Under the pieces are notes generated by a model. It had not been told where the DNA came from. It worked only from the letters and a program-made list of their open reading frames with translations, and did no database searches. Shown piece after piece: positions 16,593 to 26,437 of a stretch of DNA of 64,000 bases; within the stretch, counting starts at the first letter, position 1; each line of letters opens with the position of its first letter. A program made the position numbers and the translations under genes. This DNA is from Desulfofalx alkaliphila DSM 12257 (lineage in GTDB: Bacteria; Bacillota; Desulfotomaculia; Desulfotomaculales; Desulfohalotomaculaceae): assembly GCF_000711975.1 (NCBI RefSeq), contig NZ_JONT01000012.1, positions 27,967 to 91,966 of the forward strand, written 5' to 3'.

Positions 16593-17672
16593 ATGGACAT
16601 CTACGTCGAACCAATTGAAGAAGAACAATTAAAACCCTTATTTACCGATCCAAAGCAGCTGGGTTTTGGCAGTATTTTTACTGACCGCATGTTTACCATG
16701 AAGTATAGCAAAGATAAGGGCTGGCATGATGCGAAAATTGAAAAATATAAGCCCTTTTCTTTAGATCCGGCGGCCTGTGTGCTCCACTATTCCCAGGAAA
16801 TTTTTGAGGGGCTAAAGGCCTACCTTTCAGAAGACGGCAAGGTGCTAATGTTTCGGCCGGAGCAAAACGCCCGCCGTATGAACCGCAGTGCTAAGCGACT
16901 ATGTATGCCGGAGATTCCCGAAGAATATTTCCTCCAAGGCATGAAAGAGTTGGTGCTGATGGAAAGGCGCTGGATACCCGATGCCCCGGGTACGTCACTT
17001 TATATACGTCCCACCCTGCTGGGGGTAGAGCCCTTTTTAGGGGTAAATCCGTCGGCTGAATACTTGTTTTATATCATTCTTTCACCGGTGGGGCCTTACT
17101 TTAAGGCAGGCTTTAACCCGGTGAGCATTTATGTGGAAGACAAGCTGGTCAGGGCGGTGGTAGGCGGTGTAGGTGATGTAAAAACCGGCGGAAACTATGC
17201 TGCCAGCTTAATGGCCGGTTTAAAGGCCCAGGAAAAAGGTTTTTCCCAGGTACTGTGGCTGGATGCCAAAGAGCAAAGATACATTGAAGAAGTTGGCGCA
17301 ATGAACATCTTTTTTGTATACCAAGACAAGCTTGTTACCCCACCGCTGACCGGATCGATCTTGCCCGGCATTACCAGGGCATCCATCATTGAAATGGCCA
17401 GGGATTTAGGATACCAAGTGGAAGAAAGCCCCATCACCATAGATGAAGCCATCGAAGGCATAACAGAGGGTAGAATTAAAGAGGTATTTGGTTCCGGCAC
17501 GGCGGCTGTGATTTCCCCGGTGGGTTCACTGTACTATAAAGACAAGAACTATGTTGTAAATAACAATGAGGTTGGCCAAATAACCCGCACCCTTTATAAT
17601 GGACTGGTGGATATACAGTATGGCAGGGCCGAAGATAAATATGGCTGGGTACATGTATTGGGAAGAAAATAA
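16593..17672 (+). CDS. ilvE: Branched-chain amino acid aminotransferase (type II)
   Basis: 359 aa, typical for the type II enzymes of Firmicutes. Family landmarks are LHYSQEIFEGLKAY, FRPEQNARRMNRSAKRL, IRPTLLGVEPFLGV, the PLP-lysine region GGNYAASLMAG and GSGTAAVISPVG. It transfers amino groups between 2-oxoglutarate and Leu, Ile or Val. A TATAAT at 16568-16573 lies very close to the Shine-Dalgarno TTAGGAGTG, so the promoter is uncertain. Monocistronic, ended by the hairpin at 17694. Confidence 0.93.
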   Translation: MDIYVEPIEEEQLKPLFTDPKQLGFGSIFTDRMFTMKYSKDKGWHDAKIEKYKPFSLDPAACVLHYSQEIFEGLKAYLSEDGKVLMFRPEQNARRMNRSAKRLCMPEIPEEYFLQGMKELVLMERRWIPDAPGTSLYIRPTLLGVEPFLGVNPSAEYLFYIILSPVGPYFKAGFNPVSIYVEDKLVRAVVGGVGDVKTGGNYAASLMAGLKAQEKGFSQVLWLDAKEQRYIEEVGAMNIFFVYQDKLVTPPLTGSILPGITRASIIEMARDLGYQVEESPITIDEAIEGITEGRIKEVFGSGTAAVISPVGSLYYKDKNYVVNNNEVGQITRTLYNGLVDIQYGRAEDKYGWVHVLGRK

Positions 17673-17693
17673 GTTATATTTTTCTACATTACT

Positions 17694-17720
17694 AAGGCGC
17701 CTGTACCAAGCGCCTTTTTT
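17694..17720 (+). terminator. Terminator after ilvE
   Basis: AAGGCGC/GCGCCTT stem followed by six T. Confidence 0.8.
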
Positions 17721-17825
17721 ATTTAGCAATTTGCCAATTTGGTTATAATAATAGTTGAAAATTGTTGTTTATTATGATTAACTGTTAATATTAGCATATT
17801 ATCGATTGTTTTGGAGGGAACTTTA

Positions 17826-18776
17826 TTGAATTTGCCGGAGCTGCGTATTGGACCTTTGGCGCCTAAATATCCTATAGTACAGGGTGGCATGGCGGTGCGA
17901 GTGTCCACATCTTCCTTGGCCGGGGCGGTGGCCAGGGCCGGGGGCATTGGTGTGATTGGGGCCACCGGGATGGATGCCCATGAGTTAAAGAGCGAAATAA
18001 AGAAGGCCCGTGCCCTTGCCAATGGGGGAATAATTGGTGTTAACGTCATGTATGCCTCTGCCCAGTTTGCCCAGCTGGTGCAAGCTGCCATTGAGGCAGC
18101 CATTGATCTTATATTTACCGGTGCCGGTTTTTCCCGTGATATCTTCCGCTGGGCCAAAGAGTCCGGGGTGCCAATCGTATCCATTGTATCATCGGCCAAG
18201 GCTGCCAGGGTTGCTGAGAGATACGGGGCCGCCGCTGTGGTGGCCGAGGGCACCGAGGCCGGCGGGCATTTGGGCACAGATCTGTCGGTAAAAGAAGTGG
18301 TGCCTGAAGTTGTAAAGGCGGTTAAGATACCGGTAATTGCTGCCGGGGGAATAGTAACGGGACAAGATATGGCCGATATGGTTAAACTGGGGGCCAGCGG
18401 TGTGCAAATGGCCACCCGCTTTGTGCTCAGCGAAGAGTGTTCGGTTGCAGACGAGTTCAAACAAATGTACCTTAATGCAAGTAAAGATGATGTGGTCTTG
18501 ATAAAAAGCCCGGTAGGCATGCCTGGCAGGGCATTGAAAAATGAGTTTTATAACAACATACAAAGGGGCCAAGCACCGGAACCTGAAGAATGCTTTGCTT
18601 GTTTAAAAAACTGTTCCCAGGAGTATTGTATTTTAAAGGCCCTCACCAACACAAGGGACGGCATGGTGCATCAAGGGGTTGTTTTTGCCGGGCAAAATGT
18701 TTATAAAATAAAAGACATATTACCGGTACAAGCCATATTTGATAGATTGCTGAAGGAATACCGGGCAGCTAACTGA
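17826..18776 (+). CDS. Nitronate monooxygenase / FabK-like flavoprotein
   Basis: 316 aa from TTG 17826 (GGAGGG 7 bases upstream). The TIM-barrel FMN family is shown by PIVQGGMAVRVSTSSLAGAV, GGIGVIGATGM, the GVPIVSIVSSAKAARVAERYGA repeat and the phosphate-binding GTEAGGH and AAGGIVTGQDMADMVKLGASGVQM. The C-terminus has a cysteine set (CFACLKNCSQEYCIL), seen in a subset of clostridial members and possibly an Fe-S or zinc site. Nitronate oxidation versus enoyl-ACP reduction cannot be decided; no fab genes are adjacent. Confidence 0.82.
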   Translation: MNLPELRIGPLAPKYPIVQGGMAVRVSTSSLAGAVARAGGIGVIGATGMDAHELKSEIKKARALANGGIIGVNVMYASAQFAQLVQAAIEAAIDLIFTGAGFSRDIFRWAKESGVPIVSIVSSAKAARVAERYGAAAVVAEGTEAGGHLGTDLSVKEVVPEVVKAVKIPVIAAGGIVTGQDMADMVKLGASGVQMATRFVLSEECSVADEFKQMYLNASKDDVVLIKSPVGMPGRALKNEFYNNIQRGQAPEPEECFACLKNCSQEYCILKALTNTRDGMVHQGVVFAGQNVYKIKDILPVQAIFDRLLKEYRAAN

Positions 18777-18799
18777 GGACGCTAAAGGCGTCCTTTTTT
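18776..18799 (+). terminator. Terminator after the nitronate-monooxygenase-like gene
   Basis: AGGACGC/GCGTCCT stem, then TTTTTT; overlaps the last base of the stop codon. Confidence 0.75.
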
Positions 18800-18890
18800 C
18801 ATTATCCGGATCACAGCAGGCTTGTTCGCCTATCATTTCAGCCAAATGGTTCTATACGGGCCCGAATGGTTATTATTTGCTTGTAAATGG

Positions 18891-18908
18891 GTGTATACAG
18901 GTATACAC
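18891..18908. promoter_or_regulatory. Perfect palindrome upstream of acsA, GntR-operator-like
   Basis: GTGTATAC AG GTATACAC: 8-bp arms, 2-base spacer, 120 bases before the acsA start. GTATAC-centred dyads are typical of GntR-family operators. A looser inverted repeat AATGTGTT...AACACATT spans about 18966-19003, nearer the start. Confidence 0.5.
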
Positions 18909-19027
18909 AAGATTAATTGTCATTGGGGGGCCAAATAAGTTAATTCAGCGGCGATTTATTACGCAAATGTGTTTTACTGTGTATTATATTGTATAACACA
19001 TTGATTATTTTTAAGGAGGCAAATACA

Positions 19028-20974
19028 ATGAATGCTAAAGCAACAGATGCAAATTTGCTGGAGGCCTTCTTTGAGGAGAGGGTATTTAACCCCAGTTCGG
19101 AATTTGTAGAACAAGCAAATATAACCGATGCCCGTATATATCAAGATGCCAGTGAAGATTATTTAAATTACTGGGCCCAGGAAGCGGAAAGGCTTGACTG
19201 GTTCAACAAGTGGGATCAGATATTGGAGTGGAACCATCCCTTTGCTAAATGGTTTACCGGTGGGAAAATAAATGTATCCTATAACTGTATTGACCGCCAC
19301 CTAAAAGAACGCAAAAACAAGGCGGCCATTATATTTGAAGGTGAACCCGGCGACTCGCGGATTTTAACCTACCAGGATCTATACCGTGAGGTAACTAAAT
19401 TTGCCAACGTGCTAAAGGACTTAGGGGTAAAGAAAGGCGACCGTGTATGTATGTACATGCCTATGATACCCGAGCTGCCCATTGCAATGCTGGCCTGTGC
19501 ACGTATCGGAGCGGTGCACAGTGTTGTTTTCGGCGGTTATGCGCCGGAATCCATAAGGGACAGGGTCAACGATGCCGGAGCCAAAATAGTGATTACCACC
19601 GATGGCGGCTACCGCCGCGGTAAGCAATTACCTTTGAAAAAGAATGTAGATACTGCCTTGGATTCTTGCCCCAATGTTGAAAAGGTAATTGTGGTTAAGC
19701 GCACCGGCGGTGAGGTAAATATGGTGGAGGGCAGAGACCTGTGGTACCACCAGCTGATGGAAAATGCACCCATTGGATGCCCCGCCGAGCCGATGGATGC
19801 AGAGGATATGCTTTTTATACTATATACCAGCGGCACCACTGGAAAACCTAAAGGGGTGGTACATAGTACCGGCGGTTACTTGGTGGGCGCCAGCTCCACC
19901 TATAGATATGTGTTTGATATAAAAGAAAACGATATTTACTGGTGTACCGCAGATATCGGTTGGATTACCGGACACAGCTATATTGTTTACGGACCGCTGT
20001 CCAACGGTGCAACCACAGTGATGTATGAGGGATCACCGGATTTTCCTGCCCAGGATCGTTTTTGGGCCGTTGTAGAAAAGTATGCCATAACAATACTTTA
20101 CACTGCACCCACTGCCATTAGATTATTTATGAAGTGGGGAGAAGAGTGGCCGGCAGGCCGTGATTTATCCAGTTTAAGGCTTTTAGGTTCTGTGGGCGAG
20201 CCCATCAACCCGGAAGCCTGGATGTGGTATCATAAAAATATCGGCGGCGGACGCTGCCCCATTGTGGACACCTGGTGGCAGACCGAAACCGGTCAAATAC
20301 TGATTAGTCCCCTGCCGGGCATTACGCCAGCCAAGCCGGGTTCGGCAACGCTGCCGCTTCCCGGTATTGAGGTGGACGTTGTGGATGCCCAGGGATTTTC
20401 GGTGCCCAACGGCCAAAGCGGCTTTTTGGTAATTAAAAAGCCTTGGCCCGCCATGCTCCGCACCGTTTATAATGACCCACAGCGTTATATAGATCAGTAC
20501 TGGAGCCGTTTTGAGGGAGTTTATTTCACAGGGGACGGTGCCAGACGGGATAAAGACGGTTATATTTGGATAATGGGTCGTGTGGACGACGTAATTAACG
20601 TATCCGGTCACCGCATTGGCACCATGGAAGTAGAAAGTGCCCTGGTTGAGCACCCTGCGGTGGCTGAAGCAGCGGTAATAGGTAAGGATCACCAACTGAA
20701 GGGGCAGGCGGTTTCGGCCTTTGTTACCCTAAAGGATAATGTTACCTATGATGAACAACTGGTTAACGAGTTAAAGGCCTATGTGGCTAAAAAAATAGGT
20801 GGTTTGGCCCGACCCGACGATATCTTCTTCACAGCGGAACTGCCTAAAACCCGCAGTGGAAAAATTATGAGAAGGCTGTTGCGGGACATTGCAGAGGGCC
20901 GTGCATTGGGTGACACCTCCGCCCTGGCTAACCCAGACGTGGTGTCCGGTCTAAAAGAAAAATATGCAGAATAA
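19028..20974 (+). CDS. acsA: Acetyl-CoA synthetase (AMP-forming)
   Basis: 648 aa from ATG 19028, with AAGGAGG upstream. ANL-superfamily signatures: P-loop [14 protein letters not shown] (about 270), [29 protein letters not shown] and the C-terminal [14 protein letters not shown]. The last motif holds the lysine that acyltransferases acetylate to switch Acs off; a Sir2 deacetylase is encoded at 57813. It makes acetyl-CoA from acetate, ATP and CoA. Monocistronic; the palindrome upstream suggests repressor control. Confidence 0.95.
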   Translation: MNAKATDANLLEAFFEERVFNPSSEFVEQANITDARIYQDASEDYLNYWAQEAERLDWFNKWDQILEWNHPFAKWFTGGKINVSYNCIDRHLKERKNKAAIIFEGEPGDSRILTYQDLYREVTKFANVLKDLGVKKGDRVCMYMPMIPELPIAMLACARIGAVHSVVFGGYAPESIRDRVNDAGAKIVITTDGGYRRGKQLPLKKNVDTALDSCPNVEKVIVVKRTGGEVNMVEGRDLWYHQLMENAPIGCPAEPMDAEDMLFILYTSGTTGKPKGVVHSTGGYLVGASSTYRYVFDIKENDIYWCTADIGWITGHSYIVYGPLSNGATTVMYEGSPDFPAQDRFWAVVEKYAITILYTAPTAIRLFMKWGEEWPAGRDLSSLRLLGSVGEPINPEAWMWYHKNIGGGRCPIVDTWWQTETGQILISPLPGITPAKPGSATLPLPGIEVDVVDAQGFSVPNGQSGFLVIKKPWPAMLRTVYNDPQRYIDQYWSRFEGVYFTGDGARRDKDGYIWIMGRVDDVINVSGHRIGTMEVESALVEHPAVAEAAVIGKDHQLKGQAVSAFVTLKDNVTYDEQLVNELKAYVAKKIGGLARPDDIFFTAELPKTRSGKIMRRLLRDIAEGRALGDTSALANPDVVSGLKEKYAE

Positions 20975-20997
20975 AACCACAAGTCTTAACTGTATAG

Positions 20998-21026
20998 GAA
21001 AATCCGAGGCTAAGCCTCGGATTTTC
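20998..21026. terminator. Terminator after acsA
   Basis: AAAATCCGAGGC / GCCTCGGATTTT perfect stem with a T-run. Confidence 0.85.
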
Positions 21027-21152
21027 TAACTATCGGGCAGTGTATACATATGCCGCTTTATTATTATGTAAAGGAAAATAGTTTTTAATGTAGAATAGTA
21101 AAATTGAGAAAATTGTGTCTGTTTCTTAATATATATAACGGAGGGTATATTT

Positions 21153-22496
21153 TTGCAGTTTAAAAACAAGGTGCCAAAGGAAATATTTTGGATATTTTTA
21201 ATGATGCAACTGATTATGCTGGCAGTGGCACTGATAGTTACCCGGCGTTGGGAGCTGACTTTAATTATAGTGTTGGGCAATGCCCTATTAGTGTATTTGG
21301 TGATACTTTATCCCCACTTTAACCGCTTATCACGGGTTAGGATAGATTCCAAATCCTTCGATCGCAGTTTGCAGATTGCTAACGTCACCTTGCCTTTTTT
21401 ACGCCGGGGCCTAAATCAGGAAACAGCCCAACAGACAGCGGAAATTATTCAGGAGATCAGTGATGTGCCGGCGGTGGCATTGACTGACCGCCAGCAGGTG
21501 TTATCTTTTATTGGTGCCGGTTGTGAGCGGCATCCACCCGGTGGATCTATTATTACCAATGCCACCAAGGAGGTTATTGCTTCCGGCAGGCTGAAAATAG
21601 TAGAGAAAAAACAAGATTTTAACTGCCCTTACCAAGACCAATGTGACTGCCCCTTGGAATCTGCAGTTATTGCACCGCTAATATGCAAAGGAGAGGTAAT
21701 GGGCACCATTAAATTGTACCAGACTAAGGAAGGTGAAGTGCCCACCAATTTGGTTAAACTGGCGGTGGGCATTGCTCAGTTGTTGGGGGTACAGATGGAA
21801 TTGGCAGAGCTGGATCGGCAGACACAGCTGGTGACAAAGGCCGAGTTGGATGCACTGCAGGCACAAATTAACCCCCACTTTCTGTTTAATACCTTAAATA
21901 CCATTAGTATGTTTATACGCACCGATCCCGAAACTGCCAGGCGGCTATTACAAAGGTTGGCGGCTTTTTTCCGCCATTCACTAAAACGCCGCGGGCACCT
22001 GGTAACCTTTGAGGAGGAGCTGGAATACCTGCACCACTATCTGGTTTTGGAAAAGGCCCGTTTCCGGGAAAAACTGCGGATTAAAAAGGAAATAGACAGT
22101 GAGGTGCTGAAGTATAAAATTCCGGTGCTGACCTTACAGCCGCTGGTGGAAAACTCCATTCGCCACGGCATTACGCCCAAGGTGGAGGAGGGTACCGTAA
22201 AACTGACAGCCAAAATATCCGATGGCGAAATACACATTGCCGTTCACGATGACGGGGTGGGGATTCAGCCCGAAATGTTGTCTAAGGTACTGAAGCCCGG
22301 ATTTGGTTCCGGCAGCGGGGTCGGTTTAAGTAATGTTCATGAAAGATTAAAAATATTATTTGGTGAGGAGTACGGTATTACCATAACCAGTACACCCGGC
22401 AAAGGAACTTCGGTATTTGTACGAATACCCTTACTGCTTGAAATATCTGAGAAAGGGGGAGAAGTCAATGAAATTGAGAGCGTTAATAGTCGATGA
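21153..22496 (+). CDS. LytS-type sensor histidine kinase with GAF domain
   Basis: 447 aa from TTG 21153. Two short hydrophobic segments (about 10-25 and 32-48) anchor it. A GAF-like region (about 90-220) contains cysteines in CPYQDQCDCPLESAVIAPL. The His_kinase domain INPHFLFNTLNTISMF carries the phospho-acceptor His, and the HATPase has VENSIRHGITPK and GVGLSNVHERL. Unlike classical LytS it lacks the 5-TM receptor; the cytoplasmic GAF with its cysteines is the likely input. It overlaps its response regulator by 29 bases. Confidence 0.88.
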   Translation: MQFKNKVPKEIFWIFLMMQLIMLAVALIVTRRWELTLIIVLGNALLVYLVILYPHFNRLSRVRIDSKSFDRSLQIANVTLPFLRRGLNQETAQQTAEIIQEISDVPAVALTDRQQVLSFIGAGCERHPPGGSIITNATKEVIASGRLKIVEKKQDFNCPYQDQCDCPLESAVIAPLICKGEVMGTIKLYQTKEGEVPTNLVKLAVGIAQLLGVQMELAELDRQTQLVTKAELDALQAQINPHFLFNTLNTISMFIRTDPETARRLLQRLAAFFRHSLKRRGHLVTFEEELEYLHHYLVLEKARFREKLRIKKEIDSEVLKYKIPVLTLQPLVENSIRHGITPKVEEGTVKLTAKISDGEIHIAVHDDGVGIQPEMLSKVLKPGFGSGSGVGLSNVHERLKILFGEEYGITITSTPGKGTSVFVRIPLLLEISEKGGEVNEIESVNSR

Positions 22497-23247
22497 CGAA
22501 TACCCCGCTCGGCAGGAACTGCGCTATCTCTTAAGTGGATTTGACAATGTTGAAATTGTGGGTGAAGCCACAAATGCCAATGAGGCATTGGCACTAATAA
22601 AGGCTTTGGACTATCACCTGCTGTTTTTAGATATTTCCATGCCCGGAATGAATGGATTGGAGTTGGGAGAGGTAATACAGCAATTGCCCAAACGTCCCCA
22701 GGTGATATTTGTCAGTGCCTACGATGAACATGCTTTAAAGGCCTTTGAGGTTAATGCGGTGGACTATATATTAAAGCCGGTGGAGGAACAGCGGTTGCGC
22801 AGGGCGGTGGAAAAGGTATGGAAGGCATGTCAGGATTGTGATCAGGACGGCAGTGCCCGGCAGGGGAATGCAGTGGCGGAGAGGAAAAAGTCTAACACCG
22901 GTAAAGAAATAAAAATTGATCGCATACCGGCTGAGAAAATGGGCAAAACAATGCTGGTGGACATGGCGGACATTTTCTATGCCTTTACTGAAAAGGATTA
23001 TGTATATATCAAAACCAACAATGACAAACTGCTCACTAAGTTTACCTTGAAAGAGTTAGAGGCCAGGCTTAATCCGGCCATGTTTTTTAGAACCCATCGC
23101 TGTTATTTGGTAAATTTGCATAAGGTAAAGGAAATTATACCTTTTTTTAACGGGACCTACAACCTCCTGTTGGAAGATGAATCCTGCAGTGAAGTGCCCG
23201 TTTCCAGGGCCCAGGCTAAGAAGCTAAGAAAGATATTAGGCTTTTGA
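22468..23247 (+). CDS. LytTR-family response regulator
   Basis: 259 aa from ATG 22468, inside the end of the kinase gene. The receiver domain has DDEYPAR acidic residues, phospho-Asp in LLFLDISMPGMNG and switch residues in FVSAYDEHALKAFEVNAVDYILKPV. A linker of about 40 residues leads to a LytTR DNA-binding domain (FYAFTEKDYVYIKT, FFRTHRCYLVNLHKVKEI). Such pairs often control the next metabolite transporter or carbon-starvation gene; candidates here are acsA upstream and the transporter at 26956. Confidence 0.9.
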   Translation: MKLRALIVDDEYPARQELRYLLSGFDNVEIVGEATNANEALALIKALDYHLLFLDISMPGMNGLELGEVIQQLPKRPQVIFVSAYDEHALKAFEVNAVDYILKPVEEQRLRRAVEKVWKACQDCDQDGSARQGNAVAERKKSNTGKEIKIDRIPAEKMGKTMLVDMADIFYAFTEKDYVYIKTNNDKLLTKFTLKELEARLNPAMFFRTHRCYLVNLHKVKEIIPFFNGTYNLLLEDESCSEVPVSRAQAKKLRKILGF

Positions 23248-23281
23248 CGGAACAGGATAAATATATTTAACAATAAAAAAA

Positions 23282-23326
23282 CCCCCTGGGATATTGACTT
23301 TGCCTATCCCAGGGGATACTTTTTAT
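23282..23326. terminator. Terminator after the LytS/LytT pair
   Basis: CCCCTGGGATA pairs with TATCCCAGGGG across an 11-base loop, then ATACTTTTT. Confidence 0.75.
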
Positions 23327-23355
23327 TAGAGTAGGATATTTTTTCTGACAAGGGA

Positions 23356-23742
23356 ATGATGAATTCATTGTTAACGGGTGTTGGTACAGATATTATTGAG
23401 ATTGAACGTATAGCCGGTGCTGCTAAAAACCCTCGATTTTTAGAGCGAATTTTTACCCGGCAGGAGCAAGAGTACTGCTTGGCCCGTAAAAATCCTTACC
23501 CTTGTTTGGCTGGCCGCTTTGCTGCCAAAGAAGCGGTGCTAAAGGCCTTGGGTACGGGTTTGGCCGGGTGCAGGTTTGTTGATGTGGAAATATTGACAGC
23601 AGCCCAAGGGGGGCCGCCCAAGGTAAAACTTTATGGAGGGGCCCGCCAAGCAGCCCTAAAACAGGGGGTCAGTGGGGTGCTGCTCAGTATTTCCCATGAT
23701 AAGGAACGTGCTGTGGCCTTTGCTGTGGCAGTAAAGGAGTGA
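23356..23742 (+). CDS. acpS: Holo-[acyl-carrier-protein] synthase
   Basis: 128 aa. Signatures GVGTDIIEIERI, RIFTRQEQEYCL and the GRFAAKEAVLKALGTG magnesium/CoA site are all present. It transfers 4'-phosphopantetheine from CoA to apo-ACP. First of a tight acpS-nnr-alr operon that is a conserved Firmicutes order; the gap to the next gene is under 10 bases. Starts at either ATG 23356 or 23359. Confidence 0.95.
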   Translation: MMNSLLTGVGTDIIEIERIAGAAKNPRFLERIFTRQEQEYCLARKNPYPCLAGRFAAKEAVLKALGTGLAGCRFVDVEILTAAQGGPPKVKLYGGARQAALKQGVSGVLLSISHDKERAVAFAVAVKE

Positions 23743-23748
23743 TGCTTG

Positions 23749-25296
23749 ATGAGGGTGGTAACCGCTGCGGAAATGAGAGATATTGACCGGACTGCCATTG
23801 AACAGTATGGCATCCCGGGTGTTGTGCTCATGGAAAACGCCGGTATCAAGGTGGTGGAAGCGGTTTGTGAACAGTTGGGCGGCTGTGTTAAGGGCAGAGT
23901 AGTTACCATATTTGTTGGCAAAGGTAATAACGGCGGAGACGGCCTGGTGGTGGCCCGGCACCTGTTAAACAAAGGTGCCGATGTACGGGTCTTGATGGTG
24001 GCAGACCCTGAGCAGCTGGTGGGTGATGCAGCCCTAAACCTAAACATTTGGCACAAAATGGGGCAGAAGGTATACCCGGTGCATCAGCCCAATGGCATAA
24101 ACATGGTTAAGGTTTCCTTAATGAGCACCGATCTTGTGGTGGATGCCATGTATGGTACCGGCTTCAGGGGTGCTGTAAGTGAAAAAATTGGCCGCATTAT
24201 TGATTTAATTAATGCCAGCGGCCTGCCGGTGATTGCAGTGGATATACCTTCGGGCTTGGAGGCGGATACAGGGCAGATTAAGGGCCCTTGTATCCGGGCA
24301 AATGTGACAGTTACCTTTGGGCTGCCCAAGTTGGGAATGGTGTTGGAAGCTGGAGTAGCTGTTACCGGTGAGATGGTGGTGGCCGATATTTCCCTGCCTA
24401 AGCCGCTCTTGGCGGGAAGAAAAATGAATCTGCTGCAAAGAAATAGGGTGCGGCAGTGGATACCCCGGCGCAGGTTGGCAGCCCATAAGGGGAACTTCGG
24501 TCGGGTGCTGGTGGTGGCCGGCTCGGTGGGCATGGGGGGTGCTGCCCTGCTTACTGCCACTGCCTGCCTAAGAAGCGGTGCGGGCTTGGTTACCCTGGCC
24601 ATGCCGGAGCAATTACATGACGGAATAGTTGGTGCGGCGCCCGAGGTAATGACGCTGCCTTTGCCCCAGGAGAACGGTGTGTTAACGGCAAAGGCCTTAG
24701 GCGCCCTTGTGGATAAATTGAAATTTATGGACGTATTGGCTGTGGGGCCCGGTTTAACCCGGCGGGATGAAGCTGTGGACCTGGTGCACCAGTTACTGCC
24801 CCATGTCAATATACCGGTGGTTATAGATGCAGACGGGCTTAATGCTGTGGCTAAAGATCTTGCTGTCCTGGAGCGGGTTGCCGGTCCGGTGGTGTTAACC
24901 CCGCACCCCGGCGAAATGGCCCGCCTATTAGGTGTGACAGTGGATGAGGTGCAGCAAAATCGCATATCTCTCACCAGGCAGTGTGCGGAAAAATGGGCCT
25001 GTACAGTGTTGCTGAAGGGGGCGCGAACCCTGGTAGCAACCCCCCAGGGTGAAATTTATATTAATCCCACCGGAAACCCGGGCATGGCCACCGCCGGCAG
25101 TGGGGATGTGCTTACCGGCGTTATTGCTGCCTTAATGGCCCAGGGTCTGCCGCCGGCTGAGGCAGCTGCGGCCGGAGCTTATTTACACGGCATGGCCGGT
25201 GATTACGGGGCTTTGCAGTTGGGCATGACCGGACTGACGGCAGGCGATATATTAGAAAACTTGCCCCGGTGCATAAAGGAAGTTGAAGATTATTAG
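23749..25296 (+). CDS. nnr: Bifunctional NAD(P)H-hydrate epimerase/dehydratase
   Basis: 515 aa. The N-terminal YjeF/NnrE epimerase domain (about 1-215) has GNGGDGLVVARHL and VVDAMYGTGF. The C-terminal NnrD dehydratase domain (about 230-505) has AHKGNFGRVLVVAGS, VIDADGLNA, TPHPGEMARL and NPGMATAGSGDVLTG, the ADP/ATP-binding core. It repairs damaged NAD(P)H hydrates. ATG 23749 and TTG 23746 both fit the AAGGAG site. Confidence 0.94.
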   Translation: MRVVTAAEMRDIDRTAIEQYGIPGVVLMENAGIKVVEAVCEQLGGCVKGRVVTIFVGKGNNGGDGLVVARHLLNKGADVRVLMVADPEQLVGDAALNLNIWHKMGQKVYPVHQPNGINMVKVSLMSTDLVVDAMYGTGFRGAVSEKIGRIIDLINASGLPVIAVDIPSGLEADTGQIKGPCIRANVTVTFGLPKLGMVLEAGVAVTGEMVVADISLPKPLLAGRKMNLLQRNRVRQWIPRRRLAAHKGNFGRVLVVAGSVGMGGAALLTATACLRSGAGLVTLAMPEQLHDGIVGAAPEVMTLPLPQENGVLTAKALGALVDKLKFMDVLAVGPGLTRRDEAVDLVHQLLPHVNIPVVIDADGLNAVAKDLAVLERVAGPVVLTPHPGEMARLLGVTVDEVQQNRISLTRQCAEKWACTVLLKGARTLVATPQGEIYINPTGNPGMATAGSGDVLTGVIAALMAQGLPPAEAAAAGAYLHGMAGDYGALQLGMTGLTAGDILENLPRCIKEVEDY

Positions 25297-25312
25297 TTTA
25301 GGAGACTGATCT

Positions 25313-26437
25313 ATGTCATTGTATCCCATTTGGGCGGAAGTGAATTTAGCGGCAATTGCTCATAACATAGGTGAAGTGTGTAGAGTGATCAAGCCCGGTA
25401 CCAAGGTGATGGTGGCTGTTAAGGCAAACGGCTACGGCCATGGGGCGGTGGAAGTGGCGAAAACTGCCCTGCGCAGTGGGGCAGACAGCCTTGCGGTGGC
25501 CCGGGTCAATGAGGCACTGGAACTGCGCAGCCATGATATTGACTGCCCGATACTGGTATTGGGCTACATTCCGTCGGAACAATACCCGGAAGTAATTAAT
25601 CATAATATTACCCCAACCCTGTATTCCGTTGAATCTGCACAAAAACTAAACCAAATTGCCCTGCAAGAGGGGCAAAGGGTGAAGGTGCATATTAAAGTTG
25701 ACACCGGTATGGCCCGGTTAGGGTTTATTCCGGAGGAGGAAACTGTAAAAGAAATAAAGCAGTTGCTTGAGCTGCCAATGTTACAGGCTGAAGGTATATA
25801 TACACACTTTGCCGATGCTGACAACAATGATAAAAGTTATACCCATATGCAGTTTGCCAGGTTTATGGACTTTTTAGACCGGCTGCATGGGGAGGGAATA
25901 GACTTTGAAATTCGCCATGCAGCCAACAGTGCAGCCATAATAGATCTTCCGGAAACGCACCTGGATATGGTACGCCCGGGAATAATGGTCTATGGTCTTT
26001 ACCCCTCCCCCCATGTTAACACAGACAGGGTAAAACTAAGACCGGCCATGACCTTAAAAACAAGGGTCGGGCATGTTAAGGAAGTGGATGCGGGCACCTT
26101 TGTCAGTTATGGGTGCAGCTACTGCACGCCACATAAAACCACACTTGCAACGCTGCCGGTGGGTTATGCCGACGGCTTCACCAGAATGCTAACAAAGGGT
26201 GAGGTCTTAATCCATGGGGTGCGGGCGCCGGTGGTGGGCACCATTTGCATGGATCAGTGCATGGTTGATGTGGGCCACATAAAGGGTGTAAAACCCGGCG
26301 ATGAGGTGGCGGTGTTTGGCGGTGAACAAAGGGATGCCATTCCGGTGGAAGAAGTGGCTAATAAACTTGGCACCATCAATTATGAAGTAATATGCATGGT
26401 GACGGCCCGGGTACCGCGGCTGTATATACACGCCTAA
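25313..26437 (+). CDS. alr: Alanine racemase
   Basis: 374 aa, family length. The PLP lysine motif VAVKANGYGHG lies near residue 37, IKVDTGMARLGF in the barrel, and the second catalytic Tyr in SYGCSYCTPHKTTLATLPVGYADG. It makes D-alanine for peptidoglycan. Downstream of nnr by 16 bases. In many Firmicutes a CopG/MazEF pair follows alr; here no recognisable one does. Confidence 0.95.
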   Translation: MSLYPIWAEVNLAAIAHNIGEVCRVIKPGTKVMVAVKANGYGHGAVEVAKTALRSGADSLAVARVNEALELRSHDIDCPILVLGYIPSEQYPEVINHNITPTLYSVESAQKLNQIALQEGQRVKVHIKVDTGMARLGFIPEEETVKEIKQLLELPMLQAEGIYTHFADADNNDKSYTHMQFARFMDFLDRLHGEGIDFEIRHAANSAAIIDLPETHLDMVRPGIMVYGLYPSPHVNTDRVKLRPAMTLKTRVGHVKEVDAGTFVSYGCSYCTPHKTTLATLPVGYADGFTRMLTKGEVLIHGVRAPVVGTICMDQCMVDVGHIKGVKPGDEVAVFGGEQRDAIPVEEVANKLGTINYEVICMVTARVPRLYIHA

